DNA of 64,000 nt from positions 5,698,501 to 5,762,500 of the forward strand of contig NC_092569.1 of NCBI RefSeq assembly GCF_037975245.1. The letters run 5' to 3'. Source of the DNA: Apostichopus japonicus. Taxonomy: Eukaryota > Echinodermata > Holothuroidea > Aspidochirotida > Stichopodidae. Below the pieces are notes generated by a model, which was not told where the DNA came from, made no database searches, and saw nothing but the letters and a program-made list of their open reading frames with translations. The position numbers and the translations under genes are program-made. Shown here piece by piece: positions 23,817-36,000 of the stretch (position 1 is the stretch's first letter; the number at the start of each line of letters is the position of its first letter).

Positions 23817-25111
23817 CAGCTGGCGATAATGGCTGTGGTGGCATTTGCAGAGCTGGGTTCGCAGTTTGGGGTCCATTCCCCTGCGTGAAAGGGTTCTGAA
23901 ATGTTTCACATTTGACCGCATTCGTGGGGGATTGACCTCTGGCCAGCTGCTTTGGTTGGTTTAGTTTTGCGAGACTCTTGATGGCTTCCAGTGCAGAGAG
24001 TTCCTGGTTTTTATCGCTGCTACCGCTGCAGAGAAACCCCATGGCTTGGTTCAGTGGAATCATTTGTGATGCCAGTGTCGTGGACGCTGAGGCGGTCGAC
24101 TCAGAGGAAGCTGTTACGACTGGCTGCAGCTGTGGAGGAGGAGCAGGATGAGGAGGAGGAGGAGGAAGAGGGGCAGGAGGAGGGTCACCTGGCATTTCCT
24201 CTTTGATTGCAACCTCCGGTGTGTTTAGTCCGCTCTCTCTCCTGCTCTCCTCCAGCTGCTGGGAAAGTTGGTCGCTGACCTCTTGGAGGTGGGCCGGTAA
24301 CTGGAGGTCGGGTGTCGATGGCTTAGGGGACATCTTGATGGATGCATCTACCGTCGGACAACTACTAGGAGGCTCCACCTCATCCTCCTCCATGGCAACA
24401 GCTGGAGGCGTGGCACTGTGCTCATCTATTATCAACGATGGGGAGTCTTCCATATCATCCTGTTCCAATATGGAGGATGGCAACTGGCGCAAGGGTACGT
24501 GGGAGTTACTGTCCTCTCCTCCTACTTCTCCATCTCCTCCTTCTCCTCCTCTATCATCGAATGTCATGGATGGAGGGGTATCCGTCTGACTGTAGGGTAC
24601 TTCCTTCTCCAGTCTCGGAGGATCGGAAGCAACATCCTCGGTCTCATCATTACTAATCTGTCCTGCGGACTCCTCGAGTACTGGTGTGTTTGATTGCTCC
24701 TCTATACATTTCTTCTCCTTGTCAATGTTCTCTTTTTCTTTCACTTTTGGCACGGGCTGTTCCTTCTCCATCTCTTTATTTTCATCCTCTTCCTTATTTT
24801 CATCGTCGTCTCCCTCTACGGGCTTCTCCTCCTGCTCGTGGTGGATCTCGGCAGTGACGTTGTCCAGTAGCTTCTGCAGGTTCACGATGGCCCTCCTGCT
24901 GCACTTGGACTGAACGTCTTCCTCTTGTGACGAGACCGAGTTGGTATCGTCCGTCTCAGTGTGGGTCGAGAGAGCTGCCTTCACATCTTGCCTCGCCAAT
25001 TTCTTCTCTTGATCGGCCTTTGTTGGAGTTTTTCTTCTTGGAGATCTCTTCCAATTCGATGGCATGTTTGTCCCTTGTGACTTGAATGGAATACAGCCCT
25101 GACGTGGTGTT
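23817..25111 (-). CDS. Myt1/Myt1l/St18-like zinc-finger transcription factor, long N-terminal exon
   Basis: MYT1-family proteins are nuclear DNA-binding factors acting in neural differentiation. This exon supplies the region before the finger pair. The acceptor CATTTCTGTCCGATTTAG lies upstream. The preferred start is ATG at 25065 (MPSNWKRSPRRKTPTK), giving 416 codons plus G. The frame is also open upstream through the acceptor, so an earlier start is possible. Order of features: basic N-terminus, predicted helix near residues 58-72 (AIVNLQKLLDNVTAEIHHE), very acidic Lys/Glu stretch about 75-125, Ser/Pro-rich part, a Gln/Glu-rich helix near 260, a proline run about 292-315, and LSALEAIKSLAKLNQ near 360. 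IKEE and VKCE fit the SUMO consensus. The donor is CTG|GTAAGT, phase 1, matching the exon at 15310. No N-terminal single finger is seen, which is like ST18. Which paralogue it matches best cannot be said. Confidence 0.85.
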
Positions 25112-28100
25112 CTAAATCGGACAGAAATGAAGCAGAAAAGATATGTAATTACAATGCAGTTGGCAACAAAGTTGTCATGTATATACCAATAATTTGTCAT
25201 GCACCAATGTTCTCATGTACCAATGTTCTACTATGTAAATTGCCAATATACTTGGTTAAGTCATGGGGCAAGGAAACAATAGGGGTATGGAAGAAGAAAA
25301 AAGATGCAAACATGGACAGGATTAGTAGTGAACAAAAGAAGATGTGGGGGAAGGACGGAGGGGTGGGGGGGGGGAGAGGAAGTGGCTGGGATATAACAAG
25401 TGGATGAGGTTTTCTTACATTGATCAAAGTTCAGAACAAATACTGGTATGGATTAAAAGCGTTTCCCTGCTAGGTTATCAGGGTGGTTACTGTACAATTT
25501 GATGCCTCTTGTAATGGAATCAAACAAAGTGTGGATTTGAAGTTTGAAGTACAAAGCCCTCTAGAGTGACAGTCTTCATATAGTGTGTTGAAAATGGGTC
25601 TATAGCCATAGGGTTTCTCCTTTGCTTTTGCTTCACTTTCATTAGTTAAAAACAATTACGTTATAGCTTGTCTCTAATCTTTACATAAGTCCACCTTCCC
25701 TGTATCACAAATGCATGCATGCCAATGCCTGCTTCATTAACGTCTCCCCCAAATGATGAATAAAATTTCTAATTCCTTCTTTTCTCGGTGATCAATGACT
25801 TCCTATCAAAAATCCTGGTGAAAATTCACAGACTCCCCTCGCGAATAATCAATAAAACCCGAGCGGATTTCTCTTACTACAAAATCCTCCCGATCTTAAC
25901 AGAGCACACTCGATCTACACCCTGTGGTCATTGACGACCAGGCTGAATATCTCGACCACTGAGAGAGACTTGGCATGCTCTGACAAAGAGACTTTGATCT
26001 TGGAAGTTCGGATCATTGACGGGGAGAGGATGAGACATCGATATAAATCGCCGAAATGTTGGATTAACGAGGAGTCATTTCTCAATTCATAGCTCACTAC
26101 TTCTCTTGTCTCGATGCTTCAACCAAAATTGTAACTCACTACCTAAAGTCTGCATATACGTAGCAACTGAACGTTTATTAATTTTTTTTAATAAACTCAA
26201 GGTTGATTAATTTCTTAAGTACCAAGGTCGTCTTTTTACAAACTTTCACAATTGTGTATTACCTTCCAGGCTATTTTGCATATTAGTGCATCACAGTCTA
26301 ACGTCGGTAGTTTTTGTTGTCGTTTCAAAGAATTAAGAATATTTATCCTTAATTGAAGCCTTTGGATATCATATAGGTACAGAAAGAAGTTATCTGAGTG
26401 CCGTTGTAATGGCACTCAGATTATAACTTCTTATCTACATATATTGCTCTCACCAAAATTTATATGAACATAACCTCCATTTCAAATCTTCCAAGATGGT
26501 CAAATCAACACCATCGGGACATATGGTCTGGAGGATTTTTCTGGTTGTACCCCAGATTACATTTTGGTTGTCCAAACAACAAATTTGGTTGTCGGATAAA
26601 TGATGAAAAATAACAAAGTTAAATGACCCACCCATACGTACACTGTAGGAGATATGTGTAGGTTCGGTGAAAAGAACACCAGCTTTGGGCCAGTAAAGCT
26701 GACCCTCGGGTGGATAATACACCTTTCATGGTTTTTTATTTCAGCACCTACAAAGTTGATGGAGGGTTAAAGCAATTCATCGTTTCAGTTTTTTTTTTTT
26801 TTCAATGCAATCCGTTAACGACTGATCATCTCCCGGAAGACCTCCAACGCTGATTTAGGTCATCCTGGAGACCAGTTTCATATTTATACTGATCCCATAC
26901 ACATAGTTTTAGCCTCAACATGTTGTTGTCTTCGCCTCAACTAAATCAACTTCCGGAGGAGCCGGTCGTTGCGGGTGCACAGAGTTAAAAGATTACCAGG
27001 GCATACTAGACATGGTAGAATGAGGTGCTAAGGTTGTGAGGAGACAGGTAAGCGAGGAACGAAGTAAATTTAACTAAATCAACTTCCGTATATCTACACC
27101 TCTCCATTCCGTGCAAGATCCCTGTGTGGACATCAAATGCATTTCTAAGGTGCTGCTCCAAATCCTTCTGGCAAAGTAATGCCGAATATAAACCAATGGT
27201 GTGCCACGTACAATGCTTTGTACACTGTGAAATGCCAAGCTTTTTACATGAGAGTGCCCCTAGTTACATCTGGAAATGCTTTTTAAAGTATTCTATGACC
27301 ATAAAATTAACGTATCACAACCAGCATATATTTTAAAAAGTATATAATGCATGAGACCATACAGATGTATATATACAGTACTGGCTACATTGCGAGTTCC
27401 CCTATTCCTATGCAATGTTCCTCATAGAACCGACAACAGCTGTGTTAAATATTACCCGAACCAACTTAATCAACAGTGCCTACGACGAAAGTATTGTATT
27501 AACCACAAACTTGGGCAATTATTCCTCACATACATGTGCATGCGGACAGTTTCACACAGTAAACTGAGTTATCAAATGAATAAGATACGGGAAAAAAGTT
27601 TTTGTCTCAGGCTATAGGGCTACGAAAGGGGATGTACATTTGGCAGGCGTTCTCAATTGTTGTCAATTAATCTAGATGTCTAAAGGATAGATATATGTGT
27701 ATCTATGTAAAATATTGTTGTCCACAGTATACCCATGGCTAAGATTTGAACATTAGAGATCTAAAGGAATTGGATTTATGATTTTCCAAAGTTATTGTGT
27801 TTATCAGATCTCCATCTCCTGTCACTAACAATTATCGATTGTTGGAGCTTGTACTTTAACATGCACCCATCTGCATGTGGAATATTTATTCTCATTAAAG
27901 TGACAACCATGAGGTAAAAATGTACATGCATGACTTCTTCAATTCCTTTTCTCCCCTCCCTCCCTACCCTCTCCTCCAATTCCTCCCTCCCTCACTCCAT
28001 CCAAATAGACAACCAGCTGTTATGCAATGGCCATTTTCTGAGCTATAGAATGAGGTAACATGTGAACTGCTACCAACTCTGTTTAACACTTGCAATGAAT

Positions 28101-28281
28101 ATGACACCCTGCTTGTTAAAATGGTTATTCCAGTGGCCACAGACAGTGGTTATTGAATATAAAGTACATATACTGTATCTGGGAGAGAAAAATGTAGCAC
28201 ACTGCCTGAATTTTTTTTCCTAACTGGAGATATGGAATATCTATTGACTGGCTAGAGCCTCCTATTCCAGAGACTGGATCA
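25112..28281. other. Upstream region or 5' intron, no coding exon found
   Basis: This region lies 5' of the long exon. Because a good acceptor borders that exon at 25111, at least one upstream exon (coding or 5' UTR) should exist, but none could be recognised here. A hairpin lies at 26366-26450 and a weak repeat-like stretch near 26985-27055. Confidence 0.45.
26366..26450. ncRNA. Long imperfect hairpin, pre-miRNA-like
   Basis: AGAAGTTATCTGAGTGCC (5' arm) and GGCACTCAGATTATAACTTCT (3' arm) pair with one 3-nt bulge across an 8-nt loop (GTTGTAAT). Pairing extends outward with mismatches through GGTACAGAA against TTATCTACAT, giving a stem of about 35 bp. The size is in the range of a metazoan pre-miRNA. 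A small palindromic repeat is an equally possible reading. Neither strand matches a microRNA I recognise. Confidence 0.3.
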
Positions 28282-28289
28282 CACTAGGT

Positions 28290-28629
28290 CAGGGTTTCCC
28301 TAACTTTATCCCCCCACGAACCCCCTGTGAATGTCAGAGTTGTCCACGAAAACCCCCAACTTTTCGAGACACGATCTGAGTCATTATTATACTATAATAC
28401 GCATAACAGTGCTTCGTAAAAGATCTAGTTCATAGTGTAATATTGTAATGATAAAAAACAGAGTTTGTCGATAGGTACGACTTTGGTACATCACTATATT
28501 ATATGATATATCAGATTTTAGTTCAACAAAAAGTACTCTAGTTTTAACTTTCAGAAACGTCTCACAAATCCCCTGGGATGGACTCTCGCACCCCCTGGGG
28601 GTTCATGCACCCCAGTTAGGGGACCCCTG
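28290..28629. mobile_element. hAT-type MITE, 340 bp
   Basis: The left end CAGGGTTTCCCTAAC and the right end (reverse complement CAGGGGTCCCCTAACTGGGG) form hAT-like terminal inverted repeats. They are flanked by CACTAGGT (28282-28289) and CACTAAGT (28630-28637), an 8-bp target duplication with one change. Internal sequence near the right end has the CCCCTGGG..GCACCCC pattern common in such elements. There is no transposase frame, so it is non-autonomous. Confidence 0.8.
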
Positions 28630-30140
28630 CACTAAGTGGTCTAGCTGTGATGTCATCACTCTCAATGTTCTTCACAAGCTTAAATTTTAAATATCATATT
28701 CTTCTTTTCCAATTTATCATTTATTTCTCATACATTTGGAAAATGTTGGCAAAGCTGGCAAGGTTCTCTGTATTTTAGAATTTCATAAACATTATAATTT
28801 TATTCCCCTCTGTCGATGTTAAGTGAGTTAAATATTATAAAGGAGAAAGAAGGAAAAAAAAACAATTTCAGCTTAATTGCCATGATGACATCATTCAATC
28901 TGTAATTACCAGATGCATTCATAAAATACCCCATCAAATTTAAAAAAAAAATTCATATCTTTGCCAAACCTGATGAAGATGTGGATTTGACCTATAAATG
29001 CAGAAAAATTGCTAATATTACTTTATGAAGTAATCAAATTCAGCTTTCAGAATATCCCTTTTTTAGTTCATTCCGATATATTTTTAACATTTACTGAGGA
29101 CCTTTCATCCTGTATATCATGGGAAAAGGCACCATCACCTTTGACTATTTTTCCCCCCAGACCACTTGAGGTGACAGAGGGAATCTTTGACCCTCCCTTG
29201 TGCAAACTGAATGTGACAAGAGCCAGGAGAAAAACAAACAGACAAGAAAACAAGGAGCTATTTGCAATATAGTAAACAGCTCTTGTACAGTAGTGTATAA
29301 GATCACCCCTTCACATTCTGGCCTACTTCACCACAACTTGCTACATATATACTTTTTTAACAGTAAAGAACTGTGTTTGGTACAACTGTGTTGTGGCAGG
29401 CCTATATGTAAGATGTGTAAGATATGCACTGACATTTGTTTGAACAGCCATACTTTAGAAATTTAAACATACATGTATGTCTTGTAGTGATATTGCCATA
29501 AGATGGCAATGTGTACACCTTTTAATGTGTAATTTGGTGTTATCTGTAAGAGAGGAAATCCTACTTTGTGAAAAATCCAAGTTGATCAGCCTGAGTATTG
29601 ACCCCATCTCAAATGTGCTAGAATTCAAATAATGGTCACTAATTGTCAACCATTGACAGGTATTTTTTTTTTTATTACCCTAGCCTACAAATTGGTAACA
29701 TTTTTGGCATTGCTTCCCCAACAACCCGTCTTTAGGTATACTACCCTCTTCCTTCCAGATCTACCACAAGTTGACCTCAAAAAGTTTCCAAAAAATTTAG
29801 ATTCTCTTCGCGTTTCATACCACAAATGCAACTATTTGAATGTGTTTCAACAACAGGGCACTTCTTAATTCCAACCTTGTTTTTATTTACCAATGAAAAG
29901 ACACTTTTTTAAAATAATAAAATGGCAACTTTTGAGTACATCAACATGGCCTCTACCAAATTGTTACGAGAATGTAAAAAGAGTACTTTATATTCCCAAA
30001 AGGAGATATACTGCCAATATATTAAAGAACAGGAGCTGCCTTTTTGCAAAAATTGGGAGCAACATGCCACCTCCTGTTGTCTTTCTCCCTCGACGGCTCG
30101 GTCTGTCGCTTGTGTTGATAAGTCTGATGTGACCGTCGCA

Positions 30141-30181
30141 ATGTCTGGGAATAATTCAGACAATCTCAACCTCATGAAAAG
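30141..30181 (+). CDS. Possible first coding exon of a small plus-strand gene
   Basis: ATG at 30141 is in a fair start context (GTCGCAATG, G at -3). It follows a locally CpG-richer stretch (CTCGACGGCTCGGTCTGTCG). It encodes MSGNNSDNLNLMK plus AG and stops at the donor AAAG|GTATTT, phase 2. Joined to the exon at 32075 it gives a 47-residue protein. The frame is also open upstream, so the start is uncertain. No family is recognised. If the Myt1-type gene begins further right, this gene would lie antisense in its 5' intron. Confidence 0.35.
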
Positions 30182-31050
30182 GTATTTCTTGCAATGTTTT
30201 TTAGCATAACAAAAGAGTTAGACCGTGATCTGGCATGATATACTTTTCAAAGCATGTATAGCAGTTTTGCCTCTCCAACGTAATTAACCTTAATACAACA
30301 CACAACCTAGCTCATCTTCTAGCTGATTTCATGACTGACTCGCTGCGATATTAACCGATGGCCTAATTCAAATCCTACCTGACTTTTATATAAAGGTCAT
30401 AGTAGTAGCGCCCTGTCTCTCAGGACTTTGTCAACTTCTAGCACTGATGCAACCAACCGTAAGGATCCTTATTACTACAAGACATCTAAGATTATTATTT
30501 CATCAACTACTCAGGTATCATCTCTCAAACACGTCCAACGGTTCACGGTTTTAGGTTTAAACACAAGCAGTTTTTACAGTTAAATTGTGATACCTGTATT
30601 TTAGAAACTTGTTATGAATAAAATGCTCATCTCAATACAAGTATTGTAAGGTGCTGTACATGTACAGTACCATATATTTATATTGTCTTCACAGTCCTAT
30701 TATTATATAAACATTGTGAGAAAATGGAAAAATAAAATAAATGAAATGAAATGAAATATGTTATAGCCACTCAAGTGACAGCTTACTTTTCCTGGCATGA
30801 TCATGTCTTATGCTAATACGGTCATACATAATCCAAACAAGACATGGAAATTATTCATGGATAATGTCAAAATTAATGGCTTGCTAGTTAACATGTATCA
30901 ACTTTAAGCTGTATCAGATATGTGGGTGGATATCCAATATTTACACAGATTTCAAACAGTGCATTCAAGGGATTTCATTCTGAATAGAAGAATGAAAATG
31001 ATGATTCTATAAACTATGCAAAGAATATTTCAAAGAGCAGAGAACACATG

Positions 31051-31168
31051 TCTATTTGAAGTTGCCTGAACAGTAGAACAGTAGAAAACAAACATCAATT
31101 TCATGTATTTTACCTCTATTCGAAGTTGCCTGAGCAGTAGAAAAACAAATATCAGTATCATGTATTTA
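31051..31168. repeat. Two-copy tandem repeat, about 54-64 bp
   Basis: TCTATT(T/C)GAAGTTGCCTGA(A/G)CAGTAG and the following AACAAA..ATCA..TCATGTATTT occur twice in a row. The first copy has an extra ACAGTAGAA. It lies in the intron of the possible small plus-strand gene. Confidence 0.75.
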
Positions 31169-32074
31169 TATTACAGATCACATTTTTATTTTACAGTTAG
31201 AAATTCGACAAGTATTGTATGAAGACTTCAAAGGTAGAATTGAAACCATTGAAAAAAAGAAAAGAAAAAAATTGGTTTTTCGCATGAAATAGTCGTAACG
31301 AGAAGAGACTTGAGCATCAAATGTTGGTGCTCTATCAAAACGTAAGCTGTCCACAGAGAAAATGTCTGCAAGCAGGTGAAAACCTTATTGTATCATGTTC
31401 GGTAATCAATTCCCTGTTTGATTTAACTGAGAAAATATTTTTATATAATATAATATTTCGAAAACTATGTGTCTAAATTATGTGCATAAATAAGTTATAC
31501 TCTGTCTACCAAACTGGGAGGGCAATCCCGGTACAAGTATAACAGCGTGAGTACAGTGCGAGGTACAACATCACGAGTACATGTTCAAGAATGGGAAAAC
31601 AAAAAAAACCATAACACCCTTTTTAGTCTAAATCATAGAAATAAACTTTTAAATCAATTACGCAGCTGAGGCCAATGGCTGATCAGATTGACCGTTTTTC
31701 TAAGCCTACTAAAAGTATTGCAGCATACCAAGTTTGTTCGAATTTCAGAACCGACATTGTTTTGCTATTGAAACCAATTCCCTCCCCCACCCCCCCCTCC
31801 CTCACCTCCCTTTCATGTCTGTACAGTTTGTAACTTAATAATTTTCCCCCTTGGTACATCAATTTCTTGTAACTATTCATATTTAATGATCCACAAGTTA
31901 TAAAAAAGAGCTGTTCAAGAGAGAGAGTGAGACAATTGAAGGGGAAAAATATGGGCTCCAACTTTGAACTGTCTATCATAATGAGCACATGAGACGAAAC
32001 GTATTAATAAACACACTATATATACCTAACTTTACAGGTCTTGCTGTGAGTATCCATACCATATCTATATACAG

Positions 32075-32177
32075 AAAGATAATCCCCCAAGACTCACACT
32101 TGATATATGATGACGACGACACTGACGAAGAAGTCATAATTCTCCCAGAGCAGTATGAAATATTAAACTGTGACTAA
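32075..32177 (+). CDS. Possible terminal exon of a small plus-strand gene, acidic tail
   Basis: After the acceptor CATATCTATATACAG the frame enters in phase 2, exactly as required by the exon at 30141-30181. It reads KIIPQDSHLIYDDDDTDEEV then IILPEQYEILNCD and a TAA stop. The acidic run followed by VIIL looks like a SUMO-interaction motif. The composition is clearly unlike random AT-rich frames. An AATAAA occurs further on near 32577. Additional exons between the two cannot be excluded, and no homologue is recognised. Confidence 0.35.
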
Positions 32178-32981
32178 TAGTTAAACACATGTTGATGATT
32201 TACTGCTAAAGATAAGCAGTATCATGAGGAGCAAGTATTCATTCAGCTGTGGGGATCTAACTCTTTTCGTAGTTTGACTGGTTGATCACCACTTGCTTTG
32301 GTTTCACGTTAAAAGTCATCCAGTAATATTATTTTCATGAACCTACGTGTTTTTCTGTCTCTACCCCGAGCGGCTGGGTACGGTCTTGCCGTGTACAATG
32401 ATCACAGGCTGCCATTCAGGCATACAATACTTGAGAGCAAACATCATAGTATATTGTAAATGATATATAACATAAGCAATTAAAAAAGTCTTGGGCATGT
32501 CTACATATTACTTTGAAAATACACACATCCTTTCTCCTTGCTAGCTGATGTACCAAAATCGAAGCCTTTTAACATGAAATAAAATAATCAAATGAGGTAT
32601 GTACCAGTCACCATTCTTAACTGTGTGAACTCATTACCAGCTATTAATCGCATCTTTTATATACTTCACAGTAGGAATTGTATGGGCCATTGTACTAGTT
32701 ACTTTAAATGTGAGTGAATTGTATATATGGTGTGAAACACAATGAATTAATAAATATGCTGTAAGCAACTGCTTTTTAAAGGGATGCTTTAAACCAACTG
32801 AGCCTTAAAGGGGATGCTATACGTACATAACCAACTGCTTTCAAAGTAGTGCATATCACCAAGTGCTTTTAAAAGGATCCATTGACAAAACAACAGAAAT
32901 TGACTTCTCTTTCTTGTTAAGTGAATATTTTGAAACAAACAAATGAAGAAAATTGGAGAAAAAAAAATGAGGGTTTAAAAA

Positions 32982-33007
32982 AAATAAATAAATAAATAAA
33001 TAAAAAT
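32982..33007. repeat. (AAAT)n microsatellite
   Basis: AAATAAATAAATAAATAAAT is a simple tetranucleotide repeat in A-rich sequence. Confidence 0.9.
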
Positions 33008-36000
33008 CTAAGAACCGAGGGTTTCAACCAAAACCAGAAACTGAAAAAAAAAAATTGGTAAAAATGTAACAGTCATCCCACAAACAGGTGTCTGTTTAAT
33101 CCACCTTGCATTATAATATAATCCCTGAATGATAACAATGATTTACAGATAGCCTGTACAAAGAGTTACCATTTAACAGTCAATGTAAACACCGCACTGG
33201 TGGGTTATACAGCTATTGGCCCATAAAAGTTGCTCTGATTAATAAATGATTACCGTTCAATAACCTGAAAAGATTAACTGCAATCACAAAATGACGAAAA
33301 AAGCAAACATTTCTTCCAGGAAACATGACTGACTAGTGGGTGCAGTTAGTAAATGTATGCTTGCCAACAGTTAAGGCTATCAAAAGTTAATTAAAAACAC
33401 TTTCTTTTTTTTTTTGGTGGCAAAAAAATCAGTTTGTTTTTATGGACTCAAAAGGCAAATTAGGAACACACTATAGTAATAACAACCTCATAAAGTTACA
33501 CCTGTTGGAATACCACCTGTCCTCAAAGTTGCCATTTAATAATTACCTTTCATCCTGCTTATATATGTTTACCATATTTACAGGGTGAGCTGATTTCGAC
33601 GCATTAATCCATTTGCATTGATTAAATTTATTTATAAAGGTACAACCGAAATTATCCTTGAAGATTGTCTGAGGAAAGGACAAAGTTTGATATTAAAGCA
33701 TATTTAAAACCAAGTCTCAAAAGTTACATGCCGATATTTTCAAAGCCACCCCCCCCCCCCCTTAAAAGATTTATGCTACCGGTCGGCCAAAGTAAGATTG
33801 ATACTTTATGACTGATGCATGTGTAAGGTGAAAGTATTGTAAACCAATATCCTGTATACAATCACCATAAAGTCTGCAAAGATAATGTAAGCTCAGGTGA
33901 ACAATCAAAAGCCACCCGGGGGGGGGGGACTGGGGGAGGGAGGAGAGGAAGAGTGGGCACACCATGGATGCAAAATGGTGCTACTCTTTTAACTCAAGTC
34001 CATCAGAAGTATACAAGTGGTTGCGCCCCTGACATATAGGAGAGCATGAAAAATTGATTAACTGAAGGAAACCCAGCCTTTTAGACTGTCTGCTTAATGG
34101 ATAACTGTGTCCAATATATAGGGTCTTCTAGTTTATAAGGTCACTGCATTCATGATAATAACAGCTGCTTCCCAGTATTTTATTAATTGTTCTATCAACA
34201 ATTGAGGGGAATGTGGTTACAGCATTCTTGTGTAGAATTGTCCTTAGGTCCCTAAGGATAGATGCCTGCTGGGATATGAAACCGGAGAGAGACCGGACCC
34301 TGCCCATTACCCTTCCAGATCTTTCCTGTACATCATGAGTCATTTAAGCATCAGTAACAGTACAAAAAGCCAAACCCCACAGAAATTCAAAAAACACAAC
34401 ACAGTGAAAAATAACATTTAGTAGGTAAAATAAAATTGTCAGGGAATAAAGAACTTTTAACAAAGCCACAAATATGCAAGAGTGCAATAATAAAGCCTGT
34501 AGCTAACTTTTTCCATTAAACTACCAAACTATTCTGTACCAGGGCAGAAATCCTGTACATCTCCATTATAACTGAATAGCAACCATTACAAAATGACTAC
34601 ACAGAAAGTATTATTGGTAGGTAGGCACACAGGATCAATTTATTCCGCGGCACTTTTCCCCAAACTATAAATTGCCTCTCATCACAGATATTATTATACG
34701 CCGAATACGACAAAACTTACCGACCGACTGTTTTTCTCACACGACTGTCTGCTCTTGTCATACTCTCTTCCAAGTTTGTCAACAAATTTTCAACTGCCAA
34801 CTTCATCTGCTACTTTCTCACACAATAGCAACAATGTACTCTTCCCTTCATAACACAATGGCAACCTAACCGACCACCTTACAAAGATGCACTAACTCAT
34901 AATTACTTTTTCTCTTCGGGTCTGCCCCTTAACTTTATCCAAAGAACTTCTTCAACAACTACTATAAAGGCAAACAGGACTTCAATACTGTAGCAAGCTC
35001 AATACCATCTCGTCAAGCCCCTATTCTAATCACCGTCTCCGTGGCAACCACTTTAGAAGATAATTTGTATGGCACACGCGCGTGGCACACTGCCAGTATC
35101 TTATTATGTATGCATGGACTGTTTGGGGACAAAGGTAATGATGAACGGATGATTTAACGAACAATCGTTACAACTTTTATGAGTTCTGTGGGACAAAGGG
35201 AGAGAGTAAGGCATTTGTTACAAATTACTTTTTAAATCTTCTGAACGAACCAGATGGAAAAAAAAAGATGAGAGTACTTTTCCAGAAGTATGCAAAAAGT
35301 GTGAAAAAAAAGTCTGCCGTGCAAATTTCTTTGTCGATCATACTCCCAGCAAAACGATTAATTAAAACATCTTTCTGAGGGGAAAACTTAGTAGCAGCAG
35401 TGTACTGTGTGATAGAAAGTCTGACCACGGAGTATTAAACAGACAATTTACAGGCAGTATGAAAAGTTCTCTAGACATTCTGTGTATATGCGCTGACTAC
35501 TGCTTGAATTTCTAGCCTGTTCTGAGCATTAAAGTTAAACAGTTTATTTATACTCCCTTTCCAACAGTAGTAGTATTCAACAAGAATTTCAGAGAAGCAA
35601 CTACATGCTGCAACAGAGCGAGTACATATAAACATATGGAGGTCAAGGAATGGGGAGTACTCAAGAACTAAGTACTGTATGTACTTACTGTAGTATGTAC
35701 TGTATGTTGTAGCGCTGTCACGCTATCATCATTGATGAAAAACACAGATCGTGGCACAGTTAAAAAGGGAATGTTTCGTTGATCAGAATGCTAAATAGAT
35801 TGACGTGACTTGAACATAAACATGGTAAGCAGAGCAGAATGGACAATGTTTGGCCATCACTATCGTCTCTAATATGCTAGAAGCCCAAATAATGGTCGGT
35901 CATCTTGAAACTTCAACAAGCATCTTACTGCTACCCTACAAACCACGTTCCCCCCTCACTGAGTAATTGTCTGATTTAACTTTCCCTGAATGTCCGAGAT

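Noticed and set aside
23991-24913. Several plus-strand open frames
   Set aside because: They are antisense shadows of the acidic, proline-rich Myt1-type exon, whose codon bias keeps the other frames open.
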